Below are positions 1 to 9,637 of a DNA stretch of 64,000 nucleotides, piece by piece. The notes beneath the pieces are model-generated. The model worked only from the letters and a program-made list of their open reading frames with translations. It did no database searches and was not told the DNA's origin. Source of the DNA: Legionellales bacterium (GTDB taxonomy: Bacteria > Pseudomonadota > Gammaproteobacteria > UBA1113); NCBI GenBank assembly GCA_002709565.1, contig PAPY01000031.1:126071-190070 (forward strand), in the 5' to 3' direction. How positions within the stretch are numbered: position 1 is the stretch's first letter; each line of letters begins with the position of its first letter. The translations under genes and the position numbers were made by a program.

Positions 1-489
1 GCGATGGCAGCGGATAATTTGGCTTTGGCTATCGCCGAGATTGGTGCATTAGCTGAGCGACGTATCGCGTTGTTGATGGACGAGCATATGAGTGGGTTAC
101 CAGCGTTTTTGGTGGCGGATGCGGGAGTCAACTCTGGTTTCATGTTGGCCCATGTGACCGCAGCAGCGCTTGCTAGTGAAAATAAATCCCTGGCCCATCC
201 TGCATGCGTAGATAGTTTACCCACCTCTGGTAATCAAGAAGATCATGTTAGCATGGCGACCTTTGCTGCCAATCGATTATTAACGATGTGTGATAATACA
301 CGCACAATTTTGGCGATAGAATTATTGGCCGCGTGCCAGGGCATTGATTTCCATGAACCCTTAAAGCCAGGCAAAAAGCTAAAACACATTCACGCACGTT
401 TTCGCGAGTTGGTCCCACATTATGATAAAGATCGCTTATTCAAAACAGACATTGATGCGGCAGTGGATTTTTTGCGGATAAACGTTTGA
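1..489 (+). CDS. hutH: Histidine ammonia-lyase, C-terminal part (5' end outside window)
   Basis: Histidine ammonia-lyase converts L-histidine to urocanate and ammonia, the first step of histidine use. The frame is open from base 1, so the first in-frame ATG at 4 is internal. The visible 162 residues match the C-terminal helical part of the family, including the conserved NQEDHVSMA stretch and the following ANRLL...IELLAACQ segment. The Ala-Ser-Gly that forms the MIO cofactor lies upstream, outside the window. No other hut gene follows. After the stop the sequence runs into a decayed YhcG fragment, so hutH is the last gene of its unit here. Identification is firm; whether the enzyme is intact cannot be judged. 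Confidence 0.93.
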   Translation, partial: AMAADNLALAIAEIGALAERRIALLMDEHMSGLPAFLVADAGVNSGFMLAHVTAAALASENKSLAHPACVDSLPTSGNQEDHVSMATFAANRLLTMCDNTRTILAIELLAACQGIDFHEPLKPGKKLKHIHARFRELVPHYDKDRLFKTDIDAAVDFLRINV

Positions 490-640
490 ATTCTTCTGTG
501 TATTGAGTAACTTTGCGCTTCAACATTTTGGACACTCCTATTGGCTCGTAGATAGCCTAAGTTATGTGTCCGGAATAGGGTAGCCTCTTCAGTTTTACAT
601 TATTTTTCAACGAGTTACCCATGATGAGAAATCCGATACA

Positions 641-883
641 GTGTCTCGGATTTTCGTGGAGCCTATATTTTGGCCAAATCTTTGTTGGTCCCATTATGTT
701 GAGCTTATCAGGGTTAAGCGGGACAATGAGCGTAATTTTTACGCATTGGAAGCCAGTAAAAATAACTGGTCTGTGAGAGAGCTTGCGCGGCAGAAAGATA
801 CACTGCTATTCGATCGTTTGCAGAACAGCAAAGATCCGGAAGCAATGTTAAAACTTTGCCAAGATGGTGAGGAAAAGGATTAA
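641..883 (+). pseudogene. Remnant of a YhcG/DUF1016-family nuclease gene
   Basis: The translation contains the phrases SHYVELIRV, DNERNFYALEASKNNWSVRE and LLFDRLQNSKD, which are typical of the DUF1016 N-terminal domain of YhcG-like proteins (PD-(D/E)XK nuclease family). Full family members have over 300 residues. Here only about 70 residues of the middle of that domain remain, preceded by an unrelated short stretch and ended by a stop after GEEKD. Both the beginning and the nuclease domain are gone. The GTG at 641 opens the frame but no good ribosome binding site precedes it. It is best read as a genomic scar, possibly of a lost defence or mobile gene; a short expressed peptide cannot be excluded. 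Confidence 0.7.
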
Positions 884-898
884 ACTATGGCCCCAACG

Positions 899-928
899 CA
901 AAAAGGACGCCGAGGCGTCCTTTTTTTG
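899..928. terminator. Bidirectional intrinsic terminator
   Basis: A 10-bp perfect stem (AAAAGGACGC / GCGTCCTTTT) with a CGAG loop has A-runs on the left and T-runs on the right. It can therefore end transcription of the YhcG remnant on the plus strand and of the Asp-rich protein gene on the minus strand. Confidence 0.8.
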
Positions 929-942
929 ATTGAAGAATAGGC

Positions 943-1557
943 TTAGACAAAGCTAGGTGCTGAGCTGTCAGCATCAGTGTCAGCTTCATCATCGATCAAC
1001 TGAGCAGCTGAATCATCAGCGTTAGCATCAGAATCATCAGCCGCTAATTGCGCTTGAGTGTCATCATCACCAGCTGGGTTAGTGTCAGCTGTGAGACTAG
1101 CTTGACCATTGTCATCGCTATTAGCGTCACCGTTGTCGTCGCCGTTGTCATCACCATTGTCGCCATTGGCATCTGCATCGTCACCATTAGCACCGATCAA
1201 CTGTGCAGTTTGGTCGCCTGCATCATCGCCAGCAGGGTTCGTGTCAGCAGCTAAATGAAGATGGTCACCGTTGTCACCATTGGCATCATCATTGTCGTCA
1301 CCGTTATCATCGCCATTGTCGTCACCGTTGTCATTAGCATCGTCATCATCGCCAACTAACTGAGCGGGTGCAGCAGTGTCATCATTGATGGTTGCGTCAG
1401 TCGCTTGGTCAGTAGCAGGTGTGCTATCTTCCAACAACGCAGTCAACTGAGCAGATTCAGGTTGGGTTGCTGTTGTATCGTCAGAAGTTGCCGCTTGCGC
1501 AGACACAGCAAGCGCCACAGACGCTGCAACAGCAGAAAGAGTTAATAATTTTTTCAT
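943..1557 (-). CDS. Exported Asp/Asn/Gly-rich repeat protein
   Basis: No family is recognised. The protein (about 204 residues) starts with a clear Sec signal peptide (MKKLLTLSAVAASVALAVSAQA). The rest is extremely acidic, dominated by DDNGD-type runs, and contains two diverged copies of a longer unit marked by DTNPAGDD followed by a QL-containing segment (QTAQLIG, QAQLAAD). Cysteine is absent. The ATG at 1557 was chosen because GTGAGG lies 6 bases upstream; a GTG four codons earlier (1569) overlaps that ribosome binding site. Repeated Asp/Asn/Gly stretches can bind calcium, but this is inference. The low-complexity coding sequence also makes long antisense frames, which are not genes. The protein is likely periplasmic or released. 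Confidence 0.75.
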   Translation of the reverse strand: MKKLLTLSAVAASVALAVSAQAATSDDTTATQPESAQLTALLEDSTPATDQATDATINDDTAAPAQLVGDDDDANDNGDDNGDDNGDDNDDANGDNGDHLHLAADTNPAGDDAGDQTAQLIGANGDDADANGDNGDDNGDDNGDANSDDNGQASLTADTNPAGDDDTQAQLAADDSDANADDSAAQLIDDEADTDADSSAPSFV

Positions 1558-1791
1558 AGTATGCCTCACTAGTATTTGAGTTGTTACACAGTTCTGACAA
1601 TAACGCCATTACCATGCAATGAAATTATCAATCGACTGTAACACCACCATGTCGAGGCGAGAGAGTTTTGTAACAACTGGGTAACAGCTAGTTAGGGCTG
1701 ATTTTGTGGAAATTTCCAATGATCCGGTGTATTTTGCCAAAGAATGAGTTATTATTGCCCAGCACGAATGGCGTGCCGTACTAGAGATTAA

Positions 1792-2528
<737 letters not shown>

Positions 2529-2531
2529 TCT

Positions 2532-4229
2532 GTGCGTCTTCAATGCCTTGTTACCATTCTCGCTTGTAGCGTTAGCATAGCTTGTATAGCAGCAAGTGAG
2601 CCCGCGCCCTTGGCCTATTCACCCTTGGCCCAAACCCCATCCAGCAATGCGGTTGCCAGTGCTGCGCCAGAAGCAACAAAAGCGGGTATGGCTATTATGG
2701 AGCAAGGAGGTAATGCGTTTGATGCAGCTGTTGCCGTTGCGGGAGCGCTGGCAGTGGTTGAGCCTTATTATTCTGGTTTAGGTGGCGGTGGCTTTTGGCT
2801 AATGCATTTAGGCTATAGTGAAACTGATTTATTTCTTGATAGTCGTGAGGTTGCACCCGCCCGTGCGACAGCCAATATGTTTCTCAATCAGCAAGGTGAT
2901 GTCATTAAAAATTTATCCGTCACTGGGCCATTGGCTGCGGCAATTCCTGGTGAGCCAGCCGGGATGGCTTATGTGGCAAATAATTTCGGTCGATTAACCT
3001 TAGCGCGAGATTTGGCCCCTGCGATAACACTGGCGAAACAAGGCTTCCCAGTGAATCAACGCTATCGCGATATGGCAGAGATGCGCTTGGATGATTTACG
3101 CCGCTCGCCAGCAGCTGCAAAAGTATTCCTTAAAGACAATGAGGTGCCGCCGGTTGGGTATATTGTTAAACAACCAGACTTAGCCAACACGTTGACGACC
3201 TTTGCACAGCAAGGTAAAGCGGGGTTTTATGACGGGTTGGTGGCGAAACAATTAGTGCAAGGTGTTAAGCATGCTGGAGGGATATGGGAGGCAAATGACT
3301 TGACGAATTACCATGTGTTATTGCGTCGACCATTAACTGCAAATTATCATAACATGAGTATTGTCACCGCACCGCCGCCATCAGCGGGGGGAATTGGGTT
3401 AATTACTATGTTAAATATCCTCGAGAAATTTGACATGACCGAACTTACTCCCATGCAACAAATTCAACTCACCGTTGAGGCCATGCGCCGGGCGTATTTT
3501 GATAGAACGCGGTATTTGGCCGATCCAAATTATGTCACAGTGCCCACCCGTCGTTTGACGTCGATGCAACATGCTGACCGGCTACGGGAAACCATTACAC
3601 CACGCAAAGCAACCCCCAGTAAAAGTCTCGGTAAACCTGAAATCAAAATCACTGAAGGCCAACACACAACGCATTTTTCGATTATTGACAAAGAAGGCAA
3701 TCGGGCGGCGGTGACGTTAAGTCTTAATTATCCGTTTGGTGCCTGCTTCATGCCACCTGGAACAGGCGTCATTTTGAATGACGAAATGGATGACTTCTCC
3801 ACTAAGCCTGGGGCGCCCAATGTCTATGGCATTGTGGGTAGTCATGCCAATGAAATTGCCCCGGGCAAACGCCCGCTGTCCAGCATGACCCCGACCTTTA
3901 TCACTACCCAAACCGGTGTTGGTATTATTGGCACGCCTGGTGGTAGTCGTATTACGACCATGGTGCTATTAGGAATTTTGGATTTCGAGAAAGGCCATCT
4001 GCCAGACTCTTGGGTCAAAGTGTCCCGCTATCATCACCAGTATTTACCGGACGAAATTCAATATGAGCCTGGCACATTTACTGATGAACAAATCAAACAA
4101 CTCGAAGCCATGGGCTACAAACTCCATGAAATCAACCGCCACTTCGGTAACATGCAGGCTATCTATTGGGATCGCGCTACGAATACTGTTTACAGCGCGT
4201 CAGATCCACGGGGTGGGTTGGTGTACTAA
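2532..4229 (+). CDS. ggt: Gamma-glutamyltransferase precursor
   Basis: The enzyme cleaves gamma-glutamyl bonds (glutathione, glutamine) in the periplasm. It is made as a precursor that cuts itself into two subunits. Translation starts at GTG 2532, 7 bases after AAGGA. A hydrophobic signal sequence covers residues 1-21. The autoprocessing and catalytic threonine should be T379 in QHTTHFSIID. The downstream LNDEMDDFS and PLSSMTPT segments, which form the substrate pocket, are conserved. The 565-residue length fits the family. The 3' end overlaps the convergent ATPase gene by four bases and no terminator is visible between them. Confidence 0.95.
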   Translation: MRLQCLVTILACSVSIACIAASEPAPLAYSPLAQTPSSNAVASAAPEATKAGMAIMEQGGNAFDAAVAVAGALAVVEPYYSGLGGGGFWLMHLGYSETDLFLDSREVAPARATANMFLNQQGDVIKNLSVTGPLAAAIPGEPAGMAYVANNFGRLTLARDLAPAITLAKQGFPVNQRYRDMAEMRLDDLRRSPAAAKVFLKDNEVPPVGYIVKQPDLANTLTTFAQQGKAGFYDGLVAKQLVQGVKHAGGIWEANDLTNYHVLLRRPLTANYHNMSIVTAPPPSAGGIGLITMLNILEKFDMTELTPMQQIQLTVEAMRRAYFDRTRYLADPNYVTVPTRRLTSMQHADRLRETITPRKATPSKSLGKPEIKITEGQHTTHFSIIDKEGNRAAVTLSLNYPFGACFMPPGTGVILNDEMDDFSTKPGAPNVYGIVGSHANEIAPGKRPLSSMTPTFITTQTGVGIIGTPGGSRITTMVLLGILDFEKGHLPDSWVKVSRYHHQYLPDEIQYEPGTFTDEQIKQLEAMGYKLHEINRHFGNMQAIYWDRATNTVYSASDPRGGLVY

Positions 4230-5659
4230 TCCTCTAAGAGCGTCTCTAAATTGATGATATGGGTAAAGTAATCCGCATCGAGCACTTCATCATGGATATC
4301 ACCTAAGTGAACCAAGACCGGTCGAATAGAGGTATGGCGCGGAATTTTTAAGCGGCGAATTTTTTCTTCAACTTCTTCGATAACATACTTGCGTATAATC
4401 GAGCGCGTGTATTTGATTTCACAAACATACAAGGTAGAAGGCTTGGTTTGAATAAGATAATCAATCTGACAGCCTTGTTTTGCTGTAGTTGCCCGTTGTA
4501 GGTAGGGGTTATCGATGAGTATTTCATCAGGTAATATTCCTAGTAATTGTTTTATTCTGGCGCGATTACTCAGAACCAAGTTTTCGATTTGTAATGATAA
4601 GATGGAGCCCCAGCCGGGCAATGATGACAGGGAGCGTTCCGCAAAATTACCAGTTATAATTGACGCCATATTAGGTTCGATATATTTCAAATAAAAACGA
4701 ATATAGTTATCGCGAATACGGTACTGACTGACTTGCGAGGCTTTGCCTGTTTTGAAATCCCAGCTCGCATGTTGATCGATAAAGCCAGCGAGCTTTAATT
4801 CATTGAGGATACTGCTGAGATAGCGGCCCTTGCTTGCACCGACTCTATCACCTATGTCTTTTGAATCCACAGGTCCATCACACAACAATCTTACGATACG
4901 CTCATAAATATCGCTTTTTCGCATTAATGTGTCAGTAAAGATTTCTTTAAAATCATTAAACAAGATACCACTTTCAGTGAAGGCTAGGCGCCGAATATTT
5001 TCTTCAGCGCTAACTTTCGGATTTATTTCTTCAAGATATTTAGGAATGCCACCCGTGACCGCTAACATATGCAGTTTTTCACGGTTAGACACTTTATTCA
5101 TTGCCTTGCCCCAGAAGTACTTACAATCACTGAGAGGCAATTCATTGAGGCAGATCTTCAGTGATATTCGGCCATGAAAACCGGTACTATTAACTATATT
5201 CTCTTCAATCCAAGCAGAGACAGAGCCACAAACAAAGAATATTAATTTAGGATTCTTTTTAAAATATTTATCCCAGGCGATTTTGATTTTGCCGGGCAGA
5301 TCATCGTCTTCAAGTGCCATCCAGCTGATTTCGTCCAATAGCACAACTCTGCGGCCTGTGGCAGTGTGTTGACTTAAAGCATATAAGGCGTCACCCCAGT
5401 CGTTAAAGCGTTGATAATCAGTTTGGCATTGGCGGGCTAGCTGACGACTAAATTCATCCAACTGGTCTTGTTTGCTGATGGCATGGCGTGGGGAGAGTCC
5501 TTCAAAAGACAACATAGTGTAGTCTTTACCAAAGTGCTCAATGAAACTGCTTTTGCCGATCCGACGTCGGCCATAAACAACAACAAGACTGGCGGTGTTT
5601 TTCTCGGTTAATCGTTGGAGTTGTTTCAGATCTGCTTTTCTGCCAATAAAGTCACTCAT
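4226..5659 (-). CDS. AAA-family ATPase of the archaeal ATPase/DUF234 type
   Basis: Residues 6-230 form a P-loop ATPase with Walker A GRRRIGKS (30-37) and Walker B VVLLDEISWM (105-114, acidic pair D109-E110). A winged-helix segment follows, then a C-terminal DUF234-like domain where CQIDYLIQ...LYVCEIKY resembles the core of restriction-endonuclease-like folds (D, then E-x-K). Such ATPases occur in scattered copies in archaea and bacteria, and their substrate is unknown. The promoter region just upstream (5717-5812) is filled with nested palindromes. Base composition is slightly AT-richer than ggt, consistent with acquisition. Family assignment is firm; the nuclease activity is inference. Confidence 0.88.
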   Translation of the reverse strand: MSDFIGRKADLKQLQRLTEKNTASLVVVYGRRRIGKSSFIEHFGKDYTMLSFEGLSPRHAISKQDQLDEFSRQLARQCQTDYQRFNDWGDALYALSQHTATGRRVVLLDEISWMALEDDDLPGKIKIAWDKYFKKNPKLIFFVCGSVSAWIEENIVNSTGFHGRISLKICLNELPLSDCKYFWGKAMNKVSNREKLHMLAVTGGIPKYLEEINPKVSAEENIRRLAFTESGILFNDFKEIFTDTLMRKSDIYERIVRLLCDGPVDSKDIGDRVGASKGRYLSSILNELKLAGFIDQHASWDFKTGKASQVSQYRIRDNYIRFYLKYIEPNMASIITGNFAERSLSSLPGWGSILSLQIENLVLSNRARIKQLLGILPDEILIDNPYLQRATTAKQGCQIDYLIQTKPSTLYVCEIKYTRSIIRKYVIEEVEEKIRRLKIPRHTSIRPVLVHLGDIHDEVLDADYFTHIINLETLLED

Positions 5660-5716
5660 GCAGGTTGCCTATGTTGAACTACATTTGAGCAAAACTATAC
5701 CACAATATTCACAAAA

Positions 5717-5812
5717 TGCAATATTACGGTCTGAACAGACCGCGATATTACACTTTTGCATTATTGCGAGCTACCCAGACCGCAATAATGCAAAAGTGTA
5801 ATATTACGGTCT
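5717..5812. repeat. Nested inverted repeats upstream of the ATPase gene
   Basis: Two 30-base arms (5739-5768 and 5781-5810) pair at 28 of 30 positions around a 12-base spacer. A second dyad centred near 5734 pairs CGGTCTG with CAGACCG, and its flanks ATATTA / GATATT continue it. The core CGGTCT therefore appears at 5727 and 5807, with its complement AGACCG at 5738 and 5778. The block sits about 60 bases upstream of the ATPase start codon. It could be an operator or the recognition site of the ATPase itself. Confidence 0.8.
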
Positions 5813-5867
5813 AGGGGTTTATAACTGATTGATTAATATGAAATTTAATTATTGTGGTAGCAGCGAA

Positions 5868-6815
5868 TTAACGCTTTTTGCGATTGACGAAGGTAAGCAC
5901 ACAGTCAGTGACCCGGGCATTATTCTCTAGACGGTGTTGGCACTGGGAGCTTGAATTCACCGCAGGTTCCGAAAAGCTTCCCCAATGATGTTCTGAAAAA
6001 TAGCGTTGATCAGCTTGTTTTAGCAGTAAGTCATAGGTCCCTCCGCGATTATGATCAGGTTTCTTAACGGTCATCCGCAGGCCGGTGACGCGACCATTAC
6101 TCGAAGTGACGGTTGGCAACCGCTTGCGACTTTTCGGTGCTAATACCATTTCGGGGAGTTTTTTATCGTCCGGTGAATAGTAGTTGATACCCAGCTTTAA
6201 GGGAACATCTGCTTGATTAACCAAGGTAAGTTTAAATGAATCTTTTTTGTAGCCGCCGGTTAACTGGGATAAGGTTACACACTGTTTAGGTGGACTCGTT
6301 TTGACGAGGTAGCGGCCTTTGGGCTTATCTATGTTACCAAAACGCAGTTTTGCGTTGCCACCGGTGGTCATGGCATTAATGTGGACATAGAGTGCATAAA
6401 TATTCGCTTGATTGTTTTTAACTGTGATGGTTTTTTTTAGTGACCGGGGCGACGCATGATGATCAGAGGTGATATGGACCGTGTACGCACCACTCGGGGC
6501 ATAGAAACATAGATTCTTGAATAGCGTTACGGTACCAATGGGATAATTCAGTCCGTTTTTCTCGATACTGACAGAGGAGCCGTTGTACTCATACGCATCG
6601 GAGAAAGCTCCCATACCAGGAATAACGTAATCCACTTGCGAATAATTGCTAACGATATAAACAACACCTTTATTGGCATCCGGTTGATGGGGGAGTTGAT
6701 AATCGTTTGCGGCACTGATATTTGACAGCACACCAGTGTCAGAGGTGGGCAGGGGACAGCCAGCCAGTAATGAAGAGGCCCCGATGATGAGGCCTGCTAA
6801 CAAGAATCGTTTCAC
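5868..6815 (-). CDS. Predicted lipoprotein of unknown function
   Basis: No family is recognised. The 315-residue product begins with a lipoprotein signal: a hydrophobic run ending in LLAGC, so lipidation is expected at Cys20. The mature part is rich in beta-prone segments and basic residues, with three further cysteines and no membrane helix. The start is a GTG at 6815 that shares one base with the desaturase stop (TAGTG), so translation is coupled to the desaturase. No nearer ATG is placed as well. Envelope localisation is supported by the lipobox. Whether it is sorted to the inner or outer membrane, and what it does for the desaturase, cannot be told. Confidence 0.85.
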   Translation of the reverse strand: MKRFLLAGLIIGASSLLAGCPLPTSDTGVLSNISAANDYQLPHQPDANKGVVYIVSNYSQVDYVIPGMGAFSDAYEYNGSSVSIEKNGLNYPIGTVTLFKNLCFYAPSGAYTVHITSDHHASPRSLKKTITVKNNQANIYALYVHINAMTTGGNAKLRFGNIDKPKGRYLVKTSPPKQCVTLSQLTGGYKKDSFKLTLVNQADVPLKLGINYYSPDDKKLPEMVLAPKSRKRLPTVTSSNGRVTGLRMTVKKPDHNRGGTYDLLLKQADQRYFSEHHWGSFSEPAVNSSSQCQHRLENNARVTDCVLTFVNRKKR

Positions 6816-8011
6816 TATTGCTGTCGCCTCAAAGCATAACTACGAATATAGTTAGCAAAATTACTGAGAGCATCAATACCACTGGCTTCGGCTTGTTTGC
6901 ACCATTCTTGGAAAGCTTCAATTAACTCTTTTTGGCTCGCCGTTGTGCGTTGCCAAATCGCTAACAGTTTTTGTTGGTATTGATAGATCACACTGATATC
7001 AGTATCAGTTTCAAGCAATTGTTCAATACGGGCTTGGCAATCATCAGTGATGAGTGATTGTTCGCGGGTGAGTAATTTACGCATACGCTTGAATAACGGC
7101 TTTTGGGTTGATTCAGCATTGCGTTTTTCTTGTTTGAACACTGGTTTCACGACCGTCTTTGCATAAGCAGCCATCACTTGAAAGCGGTTGTTGAGTAATG
7201 CTTTCAAGGTATCGACATCAATATGGTGTTTGCTGGTGTCGAGTTTTTCTTGTGGGGCGATTTTTTTGACTTTAGCCAATCCCATTAAACGGAATAATTT
7301 AATGTACTGCCAACCCAAATCAAACTCCCACCATTTGACGGAAAACTTTGCCGAAGTCCCATAAGTATGGTGATTGTTATGCAGCTCTTCGCCACCGGTG
7401 ATAATACCGATGGGAAAAATATTCGTTGCGGCATCTGGGCATTCAAAATTGCGGTACCCGAAGTAATGGCCAATACCGTTGATGACGCCAGCGGCAAAGA
7501 AGGGGATCCAAATCATTTGCAGCGCCCAGATGGTAATGCCGGGCAAACCAAACAGGAGTACATCAATCAATAACATCAGCAAAATACCCTTGCCGGAAAA
7601 TGGCGTATAGACTTTTCTCTCGAGCCAATCATTTGGGGTGCCGACACTGTAGCGTTCCACCATCGCTTCATCTTTGGCTGCTTCACGGTACACTTCAGCG
7701 CCTTGCCAGAGGATTTTTTTGAGGCCCATGATTTGTGGGCTATGGGGATCATCTTCGGTTTCACAAAAGGCGTGGTGTTTGCGGTGGATAGCCACCCATT
7801 CTTTGGTGACCATACCGGTGGTTAACCACAGCCAAAGCCGGAAAACATGCGCCAAAGCCGGATGAATATCCAGGCCACGGTGGGCTTGGCAGCGGTGTAG
7901 ATAGACAGTAACCGCGATGATGGTGATATGGGTCAAAATCAACAGGGCGATAATATTGCCCCACCAGGGGAGATCTAATAGTCCAAAGAGATAGGGTTTC
8001 AGTGCATACAT
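6815..8011 (-). CDS. Fatty-acid desaturase (delta-9 acyl-CoA type) with C-terminal extension
   Basis: A di-iron membrane enzyme expected to introduce a cis double bond into acyl chains with O2. The three histidine boxes are complete: HRCQAH (39-44), HRKHH (76-80) and HNNHH (211-215), separated by paired hydrophobic segments as in stearoyl-CoA-type desaturases. About 120 residues after the catalytic domain are hydrophilic and helical, longer than in short bacterial DesC proteins, and of unknown role. The gene is co-transcribed with the downstream lipoprotein gene (one-base overlap). Aerobic desaturation would let the cell adjust membrane fluidity without the FabA route; this is family knowledge, not shown here. 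Confidence 0.93.
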   Translation of the reverse strand: MYALKPYLFGLLDLPWWGNIIALLILTHITIIAVTVYLHRCQAHRGLDIHPALAHVFRLWLWLTTGMVTKEWVAIHRKHHAFCETEDDPHSPQIMGLKKILWQGAEVYREAAKDEAMVERYSVGTPNDWLERKVYTPFSGKGILLMLLIDVLLFGLPGITIWALQMIWIPFFAAGVINGIGHYFGYRNFECPDAATNIFPIGIITGGEELHNNHHTYGTSAKFSVKWWEFDLGWQYIKLFRLMGLAKVKKIAPQEKLDTSKHHIDVDTLKALLNNRFQVMAAYAKTVVKPVFKQEKRNAESTQKPLFKRMRKLLTREQSLITDDCQARIEQLLETDTDISVIYQYQQKLLAIWQRTTASQKELIEAFQEWCKQAEASGIDALSNFANYIRSYALRRQQ

Positions 8012-8139
8012 AGCTGTAGTAGGATCCTCGTTCGTTAAGATTCATGACATGATAGCGTGAATTTGGTTAATCACCAATGATTATATGGGCTATAACCGTG
8101 CCAATTGACCCAAATCAACAAAATACAGAGAGTTAAGCC

Positions 8140-8955
8140 ATGCCAGAACTACCGGAAGTCGAAACCACCCGTTCGGGGATCGCTCCTCATCTCCAAGGGC
8201 AGCGGGTTGATAACGTGATTATCCGTCAGCGCCAACTCCGTTGGCCTATTCCCGCCTCCCTTAAACGCCATCTTGTTGGTCAAAGTATAGTCAGCGTGGG
8301 CCGGCGCGGCAAATACATTCTTCTGGAAACCCTCGCTGGCTGGGGGATTTTGCATCTGGGCATGTCTGGCATATTGCGCGTCGTGGATGCCAGCCTACCG
8401 CCGGCAAAGCATGATCACGTCGATATTGTCCTCTGCAATGACCAATGCCTGCGCTTAACTGACCCAAGACGCTTCGGCGCCCTATTATGGACTAAAACTG
8501 ACCCCCTGGAGCACAAATTATTGGCAAATCTCGGCCCTGAGCCCCTCACAGCGGCTTTTTCGACAGACTATCTCTATCAGAGGGCCCAAGGACGAAAACA
8601 AGCCATCAAGGCCTTTATTATGGATAGCCACGTGGTGGTGGGGGTAGGCAATATTTATGCCAATGAAGCGTTATTCAAGAGTGGTATTCATCCCCATCGT
8701 GCTGCAGGCAAGGTCTCGAAGGCTCGGTTTGAGAGCCTAGTGCAGAATATCAAAGCCATCCTCGCTGCAGCCATCAAACAGGGCGGCACCACCCTTAAGG
8801 ACTTCCGCAAAGCTGACGGCAAGCCCGGGTATTTTAAACAACAGTTACAAGTGTATGGTCGCGGCGGTGAGCCTTGTGTTACCTGTGGCAACCCTCTAAA
8901 AGAATCCCGTTTGGGACAGCGGAGCACGGTGTATTGTGGAGCATGCCAACGGTAG
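8140..8955 (+). CDS. mutM: Formamidopyrimidine-DNA glycosylase
   Basis: MutM (Fpg) removes 8-oxoguanine and other oxidised purines from DNA and nicks the abasic site. The N-terminal PELPEVE supplies the catalytic Pro2 and Glu3. A middle helix-two-turn-helix carries [13 protein letters not shown]. The C-terminal zinc finger has Cys246, Cys249, Cys266 and Cys269. At 271 residues it has the usual length. It is divergent from the desaturase, and a cluster of hairpin repeats directly follows its stop codon. Confidence 0.97.
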   Translation: MPELPEVETTRSGIAPHLQGQRVDNVIIRQRQLRWPIPASLKRHLVGQSIVSVGRRGKYILLETLAGWGILHLGMSGILRVVDASLPPAKHDHVDIVLCNDQCLRLTDPRRFGALLWTKTDPLEHKLLANLGPEPLTAAFSTDYLYQRAQGRKQAIKAFIMDSHVVVGVGNIYANEALFKSGIHPHRAAGKVSKARFESLVQNIKAILAAAIKQGGTTLKDFRKADGKPGYFKQQLQVYGRGGEPCVTCGNPLKESRLGQRSTVYCGACQR

Positions 8956-8956
8956 C

Positions 8957-9085
8957 CTTGAGGGCTTGGGCTTGCCTACCGAAGCCTTGGCGCAGGTAGG
9001 CCAGCGATAGCGTGATTTGTGCCTGCCTTGCCGAAGCTTTAGCGTAGGCAGGTCAGCGCTAGCTTGCTAGCCCCCGCTAACCCAA
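8957..9085. repeat. Cluster of palindromic REP-like repeats
   Basis: Two related hairpins follow one another: GCCTACC (8974-8980) pairs with GGTAGGC (8995-9001), and CCTGCC (9022) pairs with GGCAGG (9047). Both enclose a CCGAAGC core (GAAGCCTTGGCG and GAAGCTTTAGCG). A third dyad, GCTAGC-TT-GCTAGC, ends the block. The GAAGCCTTGGC core recurs near 49798 and 49998, so this is a dispersed family. Confidence 0.7.
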
Positions 9086-9207
9086 TGATTCCAAATGATT
9101 TATGGGCTGATGATAGCGTCATATTCAGCACAAATTGGCCAAAAGCCCATTATCCGAAGCAATTCCAACTATACTTAGCGTAAATTCTAGCTATGAGGGA
9201 TCTCACC

Positions 9208-9585
9208 ATGAAAAAACTTCTGTATGCATTATTGATGGTTAATCTGCTGTTATTCTTGGGGGTGAAGGCGAGTTATGCGACTACTTTCGACCTTACTGTT
9301 ACTAATAAGTTATCAGAAGAGCTAAAGGTTGATATCAGTGGAAAAACGAAGGCACAACACAGCATTTCCGAAACCCTCTATGTGGCGCCTGGTAGTCAGA
9401 TTACTCCCAAATATGACGTGGAACCATATTGGTGGGGGTTAACTGTGAAAATCTCAGATGCCAAGACGAAGCAAGAGCTTATTAGGTACTATTTTAACGA
9501 TACCGCCTCTATTCATCTTTTTAGCGTGAAGAAATGTAAACTTGCAACAGGTGGTAAGCGAACCCCTGGCTTCATTTGTCAGTAA
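9208..9585 (+). CDS. Small exported protein of unknown function
   Basis: No family is recognised. The 125-residue product has a typical signal peptide (MKKLLYALLMVNLLLFLGV, cleavage probably after YA). The mature part of about 100 residues is beta-rich, with two cysteines near the C-terminus that could form a disulfide. The ATG at 9208 is preferred over the one at 9193 because GAGGGA precedes it at suitable distance, it starts the signal peptide directly, and the upstream ATG overlaps that site. The gene stands alone and ends in a strong terminator shared with the convergent rpmG-rpmB operon. Confidence 0.75.
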   Translation: MKKLLYALLMVNLLLFLGVKASYATTFDLTVTNKLSEELKVDISGKTKAQHSISETLYVAPGSQITPKYDVEPYWWGLTVKISDAKTKQELIRYYFNDTASIHLFSVKKCKLATGGKRTPGFICQ

Positions 9586-9588
9586 CCA

Positions 9589-9619
9589 CAAAAAAACCCG
9601 CCAGTGGCGGGGTTTTTTG
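9589..9619. terminator. Bidirectional intrinsic terminator
   Basis: AAAAAACCCGCC-AGT-GGCGGGGTTTTTT: a GC-rich stem with an A-run before and a T-run after, between the small exported protein and the convergent rpmG. It can serve both strands. Confidence 0.85.
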
Positions 9620-9637
9620 ATACCAGAAAAATCAATC

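Noticed and set aside
525-575. Possible insertion-sequence end (GGACAC...GTGTCC)
   Set aside because: Arms are short and imperfect, and no transposase fragment is present; kept only as a remark.
1048-1254. Antisense open frame in the Asp-rich gene
   Set aside because: Val/Ile-rich translation is the mirror of the DNG repeats on the other strand; no ribosome binding site.
4929-5177. Plus-strand frame within the ATPase gene
   Set aside because: It is antisense to conserved ATPase coding sequence, with no own signals.
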